Positions 32,137 through 44,986 are shown, numbered from the stretch's first letter. The stretch is DNA of 64,000 bases from Punctularia strigosozonata HHB-11173 SS5 (GCF_000264995.1 NW_006767437.1:767890-831889); one strand, 5' to 3'. Made by a program: numbers and translations. Notes: generated from the letters alone by a model not told the origin.

Positions 32137-34361
32137 CGTCGTCGGGCGCGGCGAGGACGAGGGGGGCTTTGGGGGGCGGCGACGAGGGGGACGGCGAGCG
32201 CGCGCGGAGGTCGGGTGGGCGATATTCTAGCCCTGCGGCTCGCGAAGCACCGCGTTCACACCTTCGTCGCTCGGCTAACAGGTCTCGGTTCACAACTTTA
32301 ATCTCCACTCCGATATCTCGGCCTCCAGCCATGGCGACGACGCCGCAGATAAATTGTGCTCGACATCCGCCCCCTAATACTCGTGCGTGTATACCGTGTA
32401 TATTCCCTCGTCTCGTCCCGATCGAGCAACACTCACGAAGGCGCCAACAAAAGAACTGCATTCAGACCCCTAATCAACTGCGAAACGGCGGAATTCTCAT
32501 CGCGGTATTCTCTCGCGCGAGCAGGGCTGGTAATTCGCCAACTGTTGCATCTCCGGAAGCCAGGCCAAGCATCATCCCGCGAAGGACAGCAGCGCATGCG
32601 GCCATCTCGACATCATTCACTGGTCTCCTGATGCACCATACAACACAGCGTAGCAGCGTCATAACCTATTAGTAGACAAACATATGGAACCGAGCTGATC
32701 ATGCTACGTTCTGTCTGTCCCCCTGATCCAGCTGTCCAACGCTCTGAATCCAACAAACCTCATCGAAGTCTTCCAGGCACCAATGGACCCTCACTTCGCC
32801 AGCCGAGAAAACGAGGGTAAGACGAATTGTATACAGTCCACCGATCCGAATTATATCACGAATTTTCTGTTACCCGCTTTTTCCAGATCCAAGGGCACAA
32901 CCTCTTTTCACATCTTCCCCTCGTGTCCGCGAAGCTCCCGTGCGAGCGCGCGACTGATGCCGCTGGCGCCACCGCTCGCACGCACCCAGCAAAGGGGGCA
33001 GCGACAAGACCAACAGGACCAGCAACCGCGAGAGGAGCAGGTGCAGGTGTACATATCATCAACGTCGACGTCGCACACGTGTCGATAAAGTGATCCGACA
33101 CAGGCCCGTCCATCCGACATGACGATCTCCTTCGTGCATGACAGTTGCGGATCCGCTCTTACGAGCCCTGAGCTCGCTTTGGCGATCCTTCCATTGAGTC
33201 GTTGACGTGAATTCACGCTTGGGTTCATACCCTCGATTCCTCAATCGAGGCATCCAGACCACGTCGAGCTCCTCAATCTGCGCTCATCTATTCCTATTCA
33301 TCCGTCCTGCATCCGTTGCTGATCCATACATATCGTTCAACATGGACGCAGCGTAGGTGCCTGGGCGACGATTATTCACGATTCACACCATCGCATCAAC
33401 TCTCAATCATCATATGGATCTCAGCCCCCGGCAGTCCCCTTGGTGTTCCCGCACCCGCGATCAAGGCAGCTCGCTCTCACCCCCGGCACCCGTCCTCTCC
33501 CACCATCTCCTGCGTCCTGCGGCGATGACCGCACCTTGAGCCTCAAGCACCGGGGGGCGGACCGACGGCAACGGGCGGTCAACTCGGACCTCGTCAAGTA
33601 ATCGGTTAAATAGAGCGCGCAGCGCTCTCAGCAACTGCCAGTGGTGCTGTCTGTGTCTGTCCGAGACAGCTATAGATGTATGTATACGCCGCGCACTCGG
33701 TTTTTCGGCTAAACGTCGCAAGAGGTCTGCGATACGAATGAAGAGAGAATTCGACCCCTCGCGTCCACCCACTTCTGATCCTCGTATATCGGTACGAACC
33801 TTCGTGGACGCCAGGAAAGCGCCCAGCGAAGCTTCTGCGTTCCTCGCTTTCTGGAAAGTGCATACTGCTCTCTCGGACCATTCCGAGGTGCGAAGACCCA
33901 TAGTTTCGTCCTACAAACCCGAAGCTATGCTCTGGGTCTCACGAGCTGGCTTCCAGCTTGGACGGTGTAATAACACTGGAGTCCACACCCATCCGTTGGT
34001 GTAGTACGCCACGGGAACGGTCCCCCTTGCCATCTCACGACTGTAGGGTTCACTATAGGACGACGCAGTATCACAAGGTGATCAAGATCGACCCACATCG
34101 CGCGAGTAACAGACCGGGCGAGCGATCGTTCCGTGTGGCGCGACCCCGGTTCTGGTCTTCGGTCTTGGACCGGACAAGCAACCTTCCGTCTGCCTTGCAT
34201 GGACTCCGCCGGCATGGCGACCCTAATTTCGTTGGCCAAGAAGCAGCTTTCGTTGTGTTAACCTGCGGCGCGTCAGGTGGCATGAATGGTTGTCCATATC
34301 GTGTAATGTACAACTTGCAAACTGTGAAGTGCATGACTATCGGCGCCAGCTGCACGCGCAT
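32137..34361. other. 2.2 kb region without a convincing gene
   Basis: Between the start of the RING-PH-VWA gene and the stop of COQ6. Several open frames exist but none carries a motif: minus strand 33461-33901 (146 residues, Arg-rich, ATG start) is the longest. A possible tiny spliced frame starts at ATG 32783 (MDPHFASRENE, donor GTAAG, acceptor TTTCCAG near 32886). Neither can be supported. A perfect hairpin sits at 33231-33250. Confidence 0.4.
33231..33250. repeat. Small perfect inverted repeat
   Basis: CCTCGATT, a 4-nt loop CCTC, and AATCGAGG: an 8-bp stem in otherwise gene-free DNA. No neighbouring T-run or RNA-gene hallmark, so its role is unknown. Confidence 0.6.
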
Positions 34362-36363
34362 TTATTGCCGCTTCTCCGTCGCGGCCAGCACCGCGTTCCT
34401 CAGCGCGCCCGCCGCGACGTTGCCCAGAGCCCCGCCGAGTATCTCCGCCGTCCTCACCGCGTTCGTCGCTCCGCTCACCGCGTCCGCCGCCGTACCCATC
34501 GCCCACTTCCACGCAGCCCCTTGGCCCGAGTCTGTCCAACATATGCGCGTCATGAGTTTGATATGCACAGTACCAGAAAGAGAACGGATGCGCGTACCGG
34601 TGACGTCCGCGCCGGCAGAACGCATGACGACGCCCTTGAGCGTGTCGAGCTCGTTCAGCACCTCGAGCCCCGTCGAGCGCGCCCACACGACGGGCGCGGC
34701 AGTGGTCGAGTACAGCTTGTGAAGCTTGTCGACGGCGGACATGACTTTGTGATTCTCAAAGTACCGTTCCCGCGCGTAGGGCATCAACGCCGTATAGGCC
34801 CCTGCATCGAGCCGTCAGCGACCCCATAACAGCAGGGTTGACTAGCACACACACCGATATCCCCGCCGCGCGAGGCGGCTGCGATGATGCACCGCGCGAG
34901 CGCGTCGACGTCGCCCAGGCCGAGGTTGAGCCCCTGCCCCGCGAGCGGGTGCACGGTGTGTGCCGCATCGCCGACGAGGACCGTGCGCGCGCCGGCGCCC
35001 TCGCCGAGGTAGGCGTCCGCGTGGTTATAGCGCAGCGGGAAGGACGCGACGGTGCCAGGCTGGACGGACGTGATCAGGGGCGGGAGCGCCCCGGCGTCCG
35101 CGGGCGGGATGCCCTCGTCGGTGACGAGCGATGAGGCGGAGGCGTAGGCCGAGTGCGGGTCGACGCCGTGCGAGGCCTCCCGCCACGCGATCTCCGCCTT
35201 GAGCTCCTCGGCGCCGAGCGGCGCCGCGGGCTCGAGCAGCCGCGCGTGGAGGTAGCGCATCGAGCGCTCCGGCAGGCGAAACGCGGCGTTCACCATGCTG
35301 GCGAACCCGTCCCCGTCGAGCGCTTTGAGCGCCTGCGCGAGCGCGGGCGTCGTGCTCCACACCAGGCTCGCGGCCGTGTCCGAGAGCGGGAGGAACGCGA
35401 CGGGGCCGGTGGGCAGGAATCGCTGGTACGCGGTCGAGTTCGTCGGCGGGCGGCGGAAGGGCGAGAGCGGCGGGTGACGCAGCGTCGCCACGACAGCGTG
35501 GGTCGGGTACGCCCAGCCGGTGGAGGTGATGCGCGCGTACGCGCGCACGGGCGAGTTGAAGCCGTCTGCGCCGACCTGGACAGGGGGTCAGTGAGGCGCC
35601 GTCAGGAGGAAGGGGCGCGCACGCACGAGCAACCGGGCGCGGAGGCGCCGGCCGTCGGAGAGGTGCACAACCGGCCAGCCGCCGCCCTCGATATCGTCGG
35701 GCGAGATGCGCTCCACGCGCACGCCGTCGGCAAGCTCGACCGCGGGCGTCTGCGCAAGCCGGTGGAGGAGCGCACGCTGGATGTTCAGGTTCTCAACGAG
35801 CGTGGCCATCCCGCCAAGCGGTGATAGGCCCGCCTCGGCGGCATCGAAAGTGATCCGGGCGTCCGACAACCCGTCCCACACCTATGACGGACGAGATGAG
35901 CTCGAACAGAGGGGGTTAGTAGAGCGTGTGCGCACCTGCATCGCTTCGATGGGCATTGTCCTCGTCGTGTCTACAAGTGACCATGCCCCTATGCGCTCCA
36001 AAAGCGATTTGCTTGCGTTTGTGATGGAGCTGACCCTGTTCGAGAACTCGGACGGGCCCATGGTCCATTCACGAATCTTGGACAGGCTGCCAGCCTCGAC
36101 GAGGACGACCTTATGCGACGCTCGTACGACATCAGACGTCCCTAGCACCGAGCTTGGTTAACAGACGGTTGATGGCAAGATATGCCAAGGCGCAACATAC
36201 CTAGAGCAGTCGCGAGCGCGAGACCAGCCGGTCCTCCTCCGACGATGACCACGTCGCATTCTTCGTGAGGCGCGCTGGTTGACGTGGACGCGCATCGGCA
36301 CGAGAGGACCGTTCGCCGTCGTAAGGCGAGGCCCCTCGTCGAAAGACGAGCTGCTCGTTGCAT
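34362..36363 (-). CDS. COQ6: Ubiquinone biosynthesis FAD monooxygenase COQ6, mitochondrial
   Basis: Flavin-dependent hydroxylase of the coenzyme Q pathway, acting on the ring in the mitochondrial matrix-side CoQ synthome. The start (MQRAARLSTRGLALRRRTV) is an Arg-rich presequence. The dinucleotide fold follows at once: CDVVIVGGGPAGLALATALG. Later family blocks: WTMGPSEFSNRVSSITNAS, RIGAWSLVDTTRTMPIEAMQ, ISPLGG-like AGLSPLGGMATLVENLNIQ, and the FAD/ribityl motif VLVGDAAHTVHPLAGQGLNL. The end, LGNVAAGALRNAVLAATEKR, lies about 20 residues past the expected helical tail. About five introns. It diverges from SEC6 with only 149 bp between the start codons. Confidence 0.93.
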
Positions 36364-36512
36364 TGGATAATTAGGAGAATAACGAGCAGAATAATTGCGA
36401 GCTATATTTGGACCAGCTGTCGTACTGCGCGTCAGTGGCTGAGGCGATTATATTGTTCTGCCTCTTCCTGTGCAGCGCCCGGCTACGAGCTGCACAGTGA
36501 CCAGTGACCACG
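36364..36512. promoter_or_regulatory. Bidirectional promoter between COQ6 and SEC6
   Basis: 149 bp separate the two divergent ATGs, so both promoters and 5' UTRs must share or overlap this segment. No TATA box is visible. Confidence 0.65.
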
Positions 36513-39040
36513 ATGGCAGCCGCCGCGACGCTCTCAGCACCGACCATGTCCGCCGCCCAGGCTGTGGGCGAGTACCTGCAGTCCCCGGAAGACCTGCTCA
36601 AGATCGCCGCATTTCGCAAGCGACTCGAGAAGGAGAAGGCGTCCATCGACGCTCGTCTCCAGGCCGGCGTCAAGGACCAACTCGACGCGACCCGCACTGG
36701 GCTACGAAAGCTTTTCGGGACGCGAAACAATGTACAGGCTCTGCGCGATGAGATGGAAACTATCGATAGAATGTCGAGCGACCCCAAGAATGTCGTCCGG
36801 ACGTTCGACCAGATCAGCAGGGTGCGCATGTCTCGATCGTCTGCCATTTGCTGCTCTCTGACACAATACGTGCTCTGCTTAGGTGTCTATGGTCCATCGT
36901 AACTTTGAGCAGACCGAAGAGATGGTCTCCAACCTACTCGCCATGTCTGCCCAGCTCGATCGGCTAGAGCGCCTCCTCGACGCCGATCGTGCCGACCTTC
37001 TTGGCGGCTCACCCAACCTGCTCGCCATCCACTTGCAACTTAATCAACTCGAGGCGTTCCGCAACCAGACGCTGCACCAGGCGAAGAAGGCCTCAGCACA
37101 GTCGCGCGACACGCTTAATAAGTGGTTCGAACGCCTCAACCGCTTGATCGAGGCTTTCGATGAATATATGTTCGCACTGGCCGCCAACGTATTACCTCTC
37201 GTACGCGCGGGACATCCCGAGGTCATCGTCAAGCTTGTCAAGATTGCCGAGATTGAGGGACGCGAAGACGAGAAGGTGGGACAGCATCAATTATCACATA
37301 GACCAACCCGAATGACACTTCGCGCCCTCTACTGCAGGCGATCGCGATTCGCCTCGTCAAGAAAGCCGCCAAGATGGACGCCGCGTCCAAGTTCAAGTCG
37401 ATGCAGGCCAACGCGCGCCTCATCAAGCACTACCGCTCCAAGATCACAAAGGCGATCACGGACGAAATCAAGCGCAAGTTCACCGCCGCGTACGAGCAGG
37501 ACGAGCGCGACCCGGGCGCGTTCCTCGACGGGCTCGGTAAATGGCTCTATCGTGACCTGATTGTGATCGAGGAGGAGGTCGTGCCGTGCTTCCCGCCCGA
37601 GTACGATATACACTCCCTCTTCGTGCGCGAGTACCACCGCGCGCTCAATACGACGCTCAAGCGCCTGATCGAATCCGCGCCCGAGGCCAGCGTGCTGCTC
37701 GAGCTTCACGGCTGGATCAAGGAGTACAAGAAGAACATGCAGGAACTGAGCGTACCGCCGGAGCTCCTCGAGCCACCATTGCTCGACGGCAAGGAGCAGT
37801 CGCTTATCGACGATTACCTCCAGCTCATCGTCGCCAAACTCGACGAGTGGTCCGCGAACCTGATGAAGACCGAGGTCGAGGCATTCACCACCCGCGCGGA
37901 ACCGCCCGAAGTCGATGGCGACGGGTTGTACGGAACTCAGGGCGCCGTCATCCTCTTCCAGATGGTTAACCAGCAGTGCGACCTCGCGATAGAGTCTGGC
38001 CAGGGACTCATCCTCGCACGCGTGATTGGGGACGTCAACAGGGTCATGCGGAGTATACAGAGCCAATGGGTCAAGGTGATCGACGTCGAGCTTAAGCGCC
38101 ATGTCGAGAAGCCCGAGGAAAGCCCCGATGGGCTGGTGGAATACCTTATCGCCCTCGCAAACGATCAAATCAAGTCCGCGGATTACGCAGAGGCGCTCAG
38201 CGGCCGACTCGAACCACTGGTCTCGCAGGTACTCTTTGTCGATGCCCATCCTACAGAAGTGACCCTAACGACATTGCAGAAATATAGCACACAGATCAGC
38301 GAAAAGCTTAATGACGCGATTGACGGTTACCTCGACGTGGCCAAAAAGTGCACGCAGACGCTGATAGACATCATCTTCACTGATCTGAAGTCCGCCGTGC
38401 GGAAACTCTTCCAGGCCGAGTGGTATGACGGCATCGCTGTGCAGATCGTCGAGACCATGCGCGACTACACGAACGACTACCAAGAGTACCTCAACCCGCA
38501 GTTGCTCGAGATCCTCGTCGAGGACCTGCTCGAGCACTTCCTCGTCACATACATCACGGCGCTGGGCAATGCGAGCAAGCTTCGTATGCCAGCAGCGACA
38601 AACCGGATCAAGGACGACGTGAGCGCGGCGTTTGGCTACTTCGCGACGCTCAAGCCGCCGAAGGAGCTTGAGGTCAATTTTGAGGTACTGGAGATGATCC
38701 TCGCGATGCTTGAGGCGTCGAAGAGCCTCGTGTTCCTCTCTTATTGGCAATTCGCCAAGGTCCACGGCCCGAACCTGGCGTTCGTGGAGGGGCTGATGAG
38801 GGCGAGGGGGGACTTCGATCGCAGTGCGGCAAACGAGGTGATGGATAGCATACGAAGGAAGGTGAAGGAAGAGAATCTGACGGATCGTGCGTACATCTCC
38901 TCGTGGTTCCTTCGAGCTGTTGCTGATGGAAATCGTCAGCTCCGGAACCGACGATCATGAAGAAGGTAACCGTGCAAAGCACGTTCTCCAAGATTGTGAA
39001 CGCTGCATCAGCGGTTTCCGCGTTCCGGTCAGGAGTCTGA
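36513..39040 (+). CDS. SEC6: Exocyst complex component Sec6
   Basis: Subunit of the octameric exocyst that tethers secretory vesicles to the plasma membrane before SNARE fusion. About 765 residues. The N-terminal block EYLQSPEDLLKIAAFRKRLE, KEKASIDARLQAGVKDQLDA and TFDQISRVSMVHRNFEQTEE match Sec6. The C-terminal helical bundle includes WIKEYKKNMQELSVPPELLE, FQMVNQQCDLAIESGQG, and EKLNDAIDGYLDVAKKC. Four introns: after QISR, after GREDEK, a 51-nt in-frame one at about 38230-38280 (homology joins LVSQ to KYSTQ), and one near 38889-38939 that leads to the true end TIMKKVTVQSTFSKIVNAAS. The single open frame read through that last intron gives a false end at 38960. Confidence 0.93.
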
Positions 39041-39163
39041 GCGCCACGATCTCTCAGATGATTCCGACGTTGCATTGCTCTGGACCACGCATCTGTAATC
39101 TACGCATACACTGTACAACAACATTTGTATTCTTCGTTATACTTGGCTATATCTGTTTGAGTT

Positions 39164-42100
39164 CTAGTCGGATTTCTTGGATTTGTCCGGCAGCGACTTC
39201 GCCAGCTCGTCGATCTTGCGGAACTGCCAAGGGAATCGCACTGGGTAGAGGAACGGCCGCAGGTCGAAACGGTTATCATCCGGACTATACGATTCAGCGT
39301 GGTACGACGGCGTGAGCGTCGTCATTTTGTGCCTGTTCCGAGCATAGTGGAAGAAGAATAACTTGACCTTCTCCGCGATCTAGGCCCGGGCATCAACAGG
39401 GCGTATGTGATCGAAGGAAGGAGACACGAACTTGGAGAGGAGAAAGTCTGGTTCCCCATTGAACTAGCAGCTTGGTATACATACTGAAGGGCCCGCATTT
39501 ATCGATCTTACGCAGACGGCCGTACACAGATAGATCCTCGTAAGTCATGCCCATGTCAGCCTAATGATGCTAGTCAGTCACCCAATGACACCAAGTACGC
39601 GGGTGGAGAACGGTACCTCATCGGATTGCACGTAGGTCTCCGTGATGGGTTCGAGTTCAGCCGTAGGTACAGCGTTGAGGAACCTGGAAATCCGTGAGGA
39701 CGAGCATATCATATTAACGTTGTGGCTCACGTATCAAGTACTGGGAGCTCGAAAGCGTCGCGAGCGTACGCGATGAACTTCTTCAAGTCCGTCTTACTGA
39801 TAGCCCCAATCGGGTTGACGTCGGCTAATCATAATATGAGCCGGAGTTAGAGTGCCAAATGGGACATCACGACGTACCCGATGAACAATCATATTTGGTG
39901 AGGTATCCTCGCAGACTGTTTGAAGGATGAAAACTGAAAATTGACACTGTTGTCGTGAGAGTTGCTATCCTTACCTCTCATCAACGTTGGCACTGCCCAA
40001 CACCAGCAGACCGCCGTACTTCCCTCGAACCCAAGGAAGTAGCTGAGCGAACATATATGCCAATACCATACGCAGCCTCGCTTGGATGTTCTGCAGCGCG
40101 AAATTCTCCGCCTCGGATCCCCCGTGGACCTTGAACTTCGGACGCAGGCCAGTCACGAAGCCGAACAGGTCGCGTACGGAGGTCACCACCGTGTCCATAT
40201 TGAGATCCACATGATAACTATGTCACGCTTCAGTCGTCTTGCAATCGTGTCGGTGGCGTAGAATACTTGCCTTCCGATAGCGTCCGCAAGCTCTTTCGCC
40301 CTGCCCCTTGTTTCCGTGCTGGAGTTTTCGGTGCCCATATAACATGTGTGAAATATCCTGTTGCAAAACTCGCGAGGGTCTGTAGGGACGTAGGTAGATT
40401 CGGCCGGCTCTCCCGTCATGCGGCGCGCGTCTGCAATGACATTTTCGTCTGCGGCAAGCGCGTCCCGTCAGCCAACAAGATCTTGAAAGGGGGGAAACAC
40501 ACATCACCTCCGCGAGATGCAGCTTCTGCTACCAGCCGGCACATGGAATAAACAATCGTGGCTGTCGCACAGCTGTCAATGCCCCCGCTGAGTGGAACGA
40601 AGTAGCCCTGGGTACGCGATCGTCGAAGGTAGTCCCAAAGCCAACATGCTGGTCCAAGCCTAAGGTGCATTGTTCAGGTGAGTTTGGGGAGTGCAGAGAT
40701 CACTACTTACGCGATCTCTTCCTCAGGCCTATGATATTGCAGCTCAAAGCCGAGGCCAAGAGCTCCCTTGTCCGTCTCCTCGACATGCACTTCGCCAATC
40801 TGAATGGGGTTCCTGTAGCATCGTACGCTGCACAGACAAGAGGGAACAATTTACCAGATCGGCGTCCACCTTCTCAGCAGAGCTTAATGGGAAATCCACC
40901 TCGATGCGTTGGTAACGCTCTGCACCAGCTGCTTGCATGGAGCTGTGAATGCGTACAACATACGATCGACCTTCTAGGAGCTGGCTCATGGATCAGTCAG
41001 CTGCGACTCACCGGCTATTCTTCCCTGCCCTATGAGAGCGAACGTCTTCGACGTCGACGGTAGCCGTTACAACTTCAACCTATAGGGATCATTGACTTAC
41101 ATAGCAAGGGTTTACGATAATCGGTGCTTACCTCATTGAGGGAGAATTGAGAGCCTTGCGCGACGATTACGCCGTTGACCGCAATCATAGCGCATCCATC
41201 GTAGTATAAGCGATCTCCGTCACAACCCTGTTGATTAGCGTATAGGTAGACACCTCCAAGCTGAAGAATATTCAGGGCGGATCAGCACCATCCACCAGAC
41301 CGTCTGGACCACCAAGCTGACCTTTTGCGTAGCTTCCTTAATGAGTTCAACCCTCGTGTGGAGCTTGCGAAGCTCATGATGGCTACCAGAAGAATTCGTG
41401 AAGATCTCAACTCCATCGAGGCCCATAAGGATATGAGGGCTAGAAGGCATCAAAAACTGATCGGCGATAAGGCACGAAGACGAGCAAACCTGGCTGGGGT
41501 GAACAGTTCTTCGCAAAGCTCGACACCGATGCAAGTGTCTGTAGTGCTGACGACTGCATCGCCAAAAGGAACTTTGATCTGTTCGGCGCAGACGTTGATT
41601 ACGTTCACATCGCATTATATTGAATCATGACACACCTGACCGGTGACTTTCTGGAGCATGCGAGGTAGATAGTGGTCTTCGGTTTGACGATGCTTCTGCC
41701 ATGGCGTGAAATATCTGATAGAGGTATATCAGTTCATGTTGGATAGAGCAGACCAGAACCACAGTATGCACCGAAGTTCTCGATAATTACCATCATTCGC
41801 CAGCCACATTTTCGGGCGAATGAGGAGGATGCGCCTATCGTGAATAATCACACGGCAATTGTAAATCACATTTTTGTGGACGACGGGCCTGAGCTATCTG
41901 ATCAACATACATCCATGCAAAGGAGAAGAGAACGCACATGCCGATATCGCAGACAATCCCCTGAGCTGCGCCGCCCTCCAGGATCTGCGCAAGAACCTCC
42001 CAGGAGTGCAGATGAGTATCACCCTCCAAGAAATGATCGAGACAGCCATAGCCTCTGCAAGGCATAGCGTTCAGAATCCTGCCTTCGTGACAATCATCCG

Positions 42101-42431
42101 GCGGCGTACGGAATCTCAAGTTCGGGCCCGACGCGAAGTGTTGCACCTCGTTCCTTGGCTATCCTGATGCTCTCCAGGATACGCTTCAGGTTGCCCTATC
42201 GAAGTCGTAAGCATCTCATCACGACACGCCTAGCGCATCCGTCGCGCTCACGTCGAAATCGAGTGCCCATTGATTGAGAGAGCTAATGGACATTAGTGGC
42301 CCTCAATCAGCTACCAATGTCCCGTTGCAGGCGAAGACGCTCCACTAACCACCTAAACGTGAAGCTGGTATCATACGTGCGTCCGATGATGAATGTCAAG
42401 CATACGTTGCAAGAGTGATCAGATGTCCCAT
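39164..42431 (-). CDS. QNS1: Glutamine-dependent NAD(+) synthetase
   Basis: Final step of NAD+ synthesis: amidates nicotinic acid adenine dinucleotide using ammonia released from glutamine. The start is rebuilt as MGHLITLAT joined to [10 protein letters not shown]. The N-terminal nitrilase-type glutaminase shows [20 protein letters not shown] and [17 protein letters not shown]. The C-terminal NAD synthase has the ATP-pyrophosphatase loop [19 protein letters not shown], then [20 protein letters not shown] and [18 protein letters not shown]-like text. The end is [15 protein letters not shown]. It is the most finely split gene here, with well over a dozen short introns, so individual exon borders in 40.9-42.2 kb are approximate. 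Its stop faces the SEC6 stop 123 bp away. Confidence 0.92.
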
Positions 42432-43125
42432 TCGCGGTTTATACGCGTCTTTATTAGTCCAGACTGTAGAATGTCACACTGGTCCTCTCTCAACGAATAG
42501 TTTTGTTAGTGGTTGAGTTGACCCGGTGAAACGATTGTGGTGAAGTGAGCGATACAACAGCATCTGAATCAGTCGAGAACTCGCGGACCGCGACGCGCAA
42601 TTCAGTGACTCGGTCGCAGCCCCCTATTACCTACGCCTCCCTTGACGTCGACATCGCCAGTATTGTCCGTGTCCACCTACCTCATCCATGGTTATCCATC
42701 ACGCTAAAAAGTACACCAGGGGCTCTTTGCATGATGAGCCCGGTACACCGCGGCACGCGCCCCGTGGCTTCGACACGGCTTCATATTCCGCCCACGACTT
42801 CGATTCCCTACAAGCGGCAGTTCTGCAGCCATCGATTGACTGAACTCCACATAGTACACACAATGCATCTGGATTACGGAACACCTCGTACGCCAGAGCC
42901 AGTCATGCTGCCGCAGCATACTATACAAAGGGGGAGCTTTGTCTGGTTACTCACGTCGAGAGTGACCTCCACCCGATTTCACCAAGGTTACGTCTACCCA
43001 GCCGCCGTTATGGACCATGAACATTGATAATGTCCGCGGAGGACCGCAACTCCTCTGTTGCTTGCGGAGATGGTCCCATACTACTTCCAGGCGAGGTCAC
43101 CGGAAGCTCATGTTGGTCTTTCATT
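42432..43125. other. Spacer between QNS1 start and the WD40-like gene
   Basis: It holds the QNS1 promoter. On the minus strand there are short open pieces (for example an exon-like NGGWVDVTLVKSGGGHSR before a GTGAG donor near 42960) that may be further 3' exons of the WD40-like gene, but I could not chain them. Confidence 0.3.
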
Positions 43126-44986
43126 TCAGAAACGGAAACGAATCTTGCTGAAGCCGACTCTGCCATCGTCAGAGCCGACGAGTACGTCCAGAGTGATCTC
43201 TTCGCCCGGAGTATGGTCGGTATGCTCGCTGAGGCATCTTAGTGTGATGACCGGCGAGCGCAGCGAGCCAGTTGACCCCCCAAACACTGCGAACTCCCCC
43301 TTGTGTTCTGCAGATTTGCGCATCCATACGTGAACTGTACCAGCTGAATAGGTAGACCGTCAGGTGAATAGAAGCAACTTGAGGCAACCAAGATATGACG
43401 AACTTCTCGTGCCTCGTAGAACTATTTGATCCTGGGGGCCGGCGAAACAGCTTGGGCCAGAAAACTCGACTGACAGAGATGTAAAGAACGCGTGGAGCAA
43501 TCGGAGCCTCGGTTTCTGAAATCGGTATCCGTCCGGCTCCTCGATTTTCCACAGCCTTGGACTCTGTATACGGTGTCATGATCATGGAAGCGCAAACTAT
43601 TAGTTATCGACAACCTACTTTTCTTCCGTAAGACACCAATGCATAGTATCCTTGACTATTGCTCGCCACGATGTGGCTAATTTCATGCAGCAAAGGTTGT
43701 CGGTGCATTATTGCGTCCTTATCATGCTCCGGGTCCGCGTCCTCATGAAGTACTGCCGATCACTGATCAGAATTACGGTCCTGCTTGCAGAGGATAGCTG
43801 CTGAGTTAATTCTCAATACATACATATTAATTCGTTGTGCTGCTCGCGTCCAATTCTGGGCCTCGAGTCCCTAGAAAGATACACCGCCGAGAGGATGAGG
43901 TAGGATGTTTCAGGGACATGAGCTGCGACCCGTAGACAAAAACGTTTGTTGGGGGTCATTTCTCGCTCGATTGATATCTGTGGCAAAGAGGAATTGGCGG
44001 CATCGGACTAGGAAAACAAACTCAATGATAACATGCGGTGCCGACTGATCACTACATACCGCGGTTGACTTACAAATCGACTTCGAGTCATTTCAGCGCA
44101 TGTTTGCTTCAAGAGGGACGTTCTCGCACTCACAAATCTGATGAGCTGTGCACCCTCCGCAGACCAGAAAGTGTCCTTGACGCGGGATCGTGCCAAGCAA
44201 TTGCTCACACGTTCGCGTAGAAGTTCTTTACCATCCGCAGCACGCTGAGGTTTACCCTTATGGTCTTCGACAAGGATGCTAGTGGTGAAGGTGCCGTAGA
44301 CTCCCGGTGAATTTCGAACACGGATCTGATCTGGAAGTTCGTTAACCAGGTTGAAGTTAGTTTTCTCAAGTCTTTCCCCATCTCGAATCCAGATCCCTTT
44401 CGTGGTTCTTTCAAGAAAGAAGTCCCCAGAGAACATCCTGGTCAGGAAGGAACATGTCAAAACGGCGGTCTGGCTGAATTGAAGATGTAGACGAGATATG
44501 CTCACGATAAGAGTTGCAGCGGCAATGGTTCTGGCTCTTCGGCCTTCTTGGTGTAACGTATCTGCTCTCCTGTCGAGGAGTCGGTCACTGGAACTTTGAG
44601 TACTCTCAAGGTTCGATCCCACCTGCCGATGTCTGGTGAGCATGCGAAGATACGGTAGTTCGATGTATGACATACCCTGCGGTGACAAGTATATTCTTGC
44701 TTCTCGACAGACACAAAGCTATCACCGATTGCCCCTGGTGCTCGACAAGCACTTTCGCGGTTGCCTGATGAACATCAGGATCCGCAGTTGCTTGACCAAC
44801 CGCAGCGCGACGCGTCGAACTTTCGTCAACGAATCCTTCCTCTGCCAGGTTCAGGAACATGCACAAAGGAGTGCGCATTATGGAATAAACGAGTAAAACC
44901 GTGAGATGGTGCACTTTGACACCGTCCTTCTTGTGGATGGCAGCAAGCCATGACGGCGAGGTTCTTTGTTCAAAAGTCTCCCACAT
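43126..44986 (-). CDS. WD40-repeat-like protein, gene model uncertain
   Basis: No single long frame exists, but splicing short exons recovers beta-propeller blades. Over a 60-nt intron near 44.6 kb, SVIALCLSRSKNILVTAG joins WDRTLRVLKVP. Next come FSGDFFLERTTKGIWIRDGE, then (about 43.7 to 43.55 kb) QGYYALVSYGRK joined to SPRLWKIEEPDG, CFAGPQDQIVLRGTR joined to TGTVHVWMRKS, and finally VLVGSDDGRVGFSKI near 43.15 kb. The CFAG...GTVHVW block resembles the Gid7/WDR26 pattern CFGG...GNVYVW, so a GID/CTLH-complex relative is one option; a generic WD40 scaffold is the other. Both the start and the end are unsettled, and a decaying gene cannot be excluded. Bounds given are those of the recognisable exons. 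Confidence 0.5.

Noticed and set aside
32783-33088. Possible short spliced ORF that might be a pheromone-like peptide
   Set aside because: The splice sites look fair, but the product has no CaaX end and neither downstream frame shows conservation signals.
33461-33901. 146-residue Arg-rich frame on the minus strand
   Set aside because: It has an ATG start but no domain, and Arg-rich frames are common by chance here. Noted within the gene-poor island instead.
33920-34040. Stretch checked for a tRNA-like fold
   Set aside because: No T-arm GTTCGAATC consensus or acceptor stem could be formed. No convincing tRNA was found elsewhere either.
42545-43027. 160-residue frame on the plus strand
   Set aside because: Begins at GTG rather than ATG and has no motif; it lies opposite likely exons of the WD40-like gene.
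44205-44414. Frame containing a TIRVNLSV stretch that looks like a WD40 strand
   Set aside because: It lacks the usual tryptophan, and the alternative frame gives a longer, better-joined exon.
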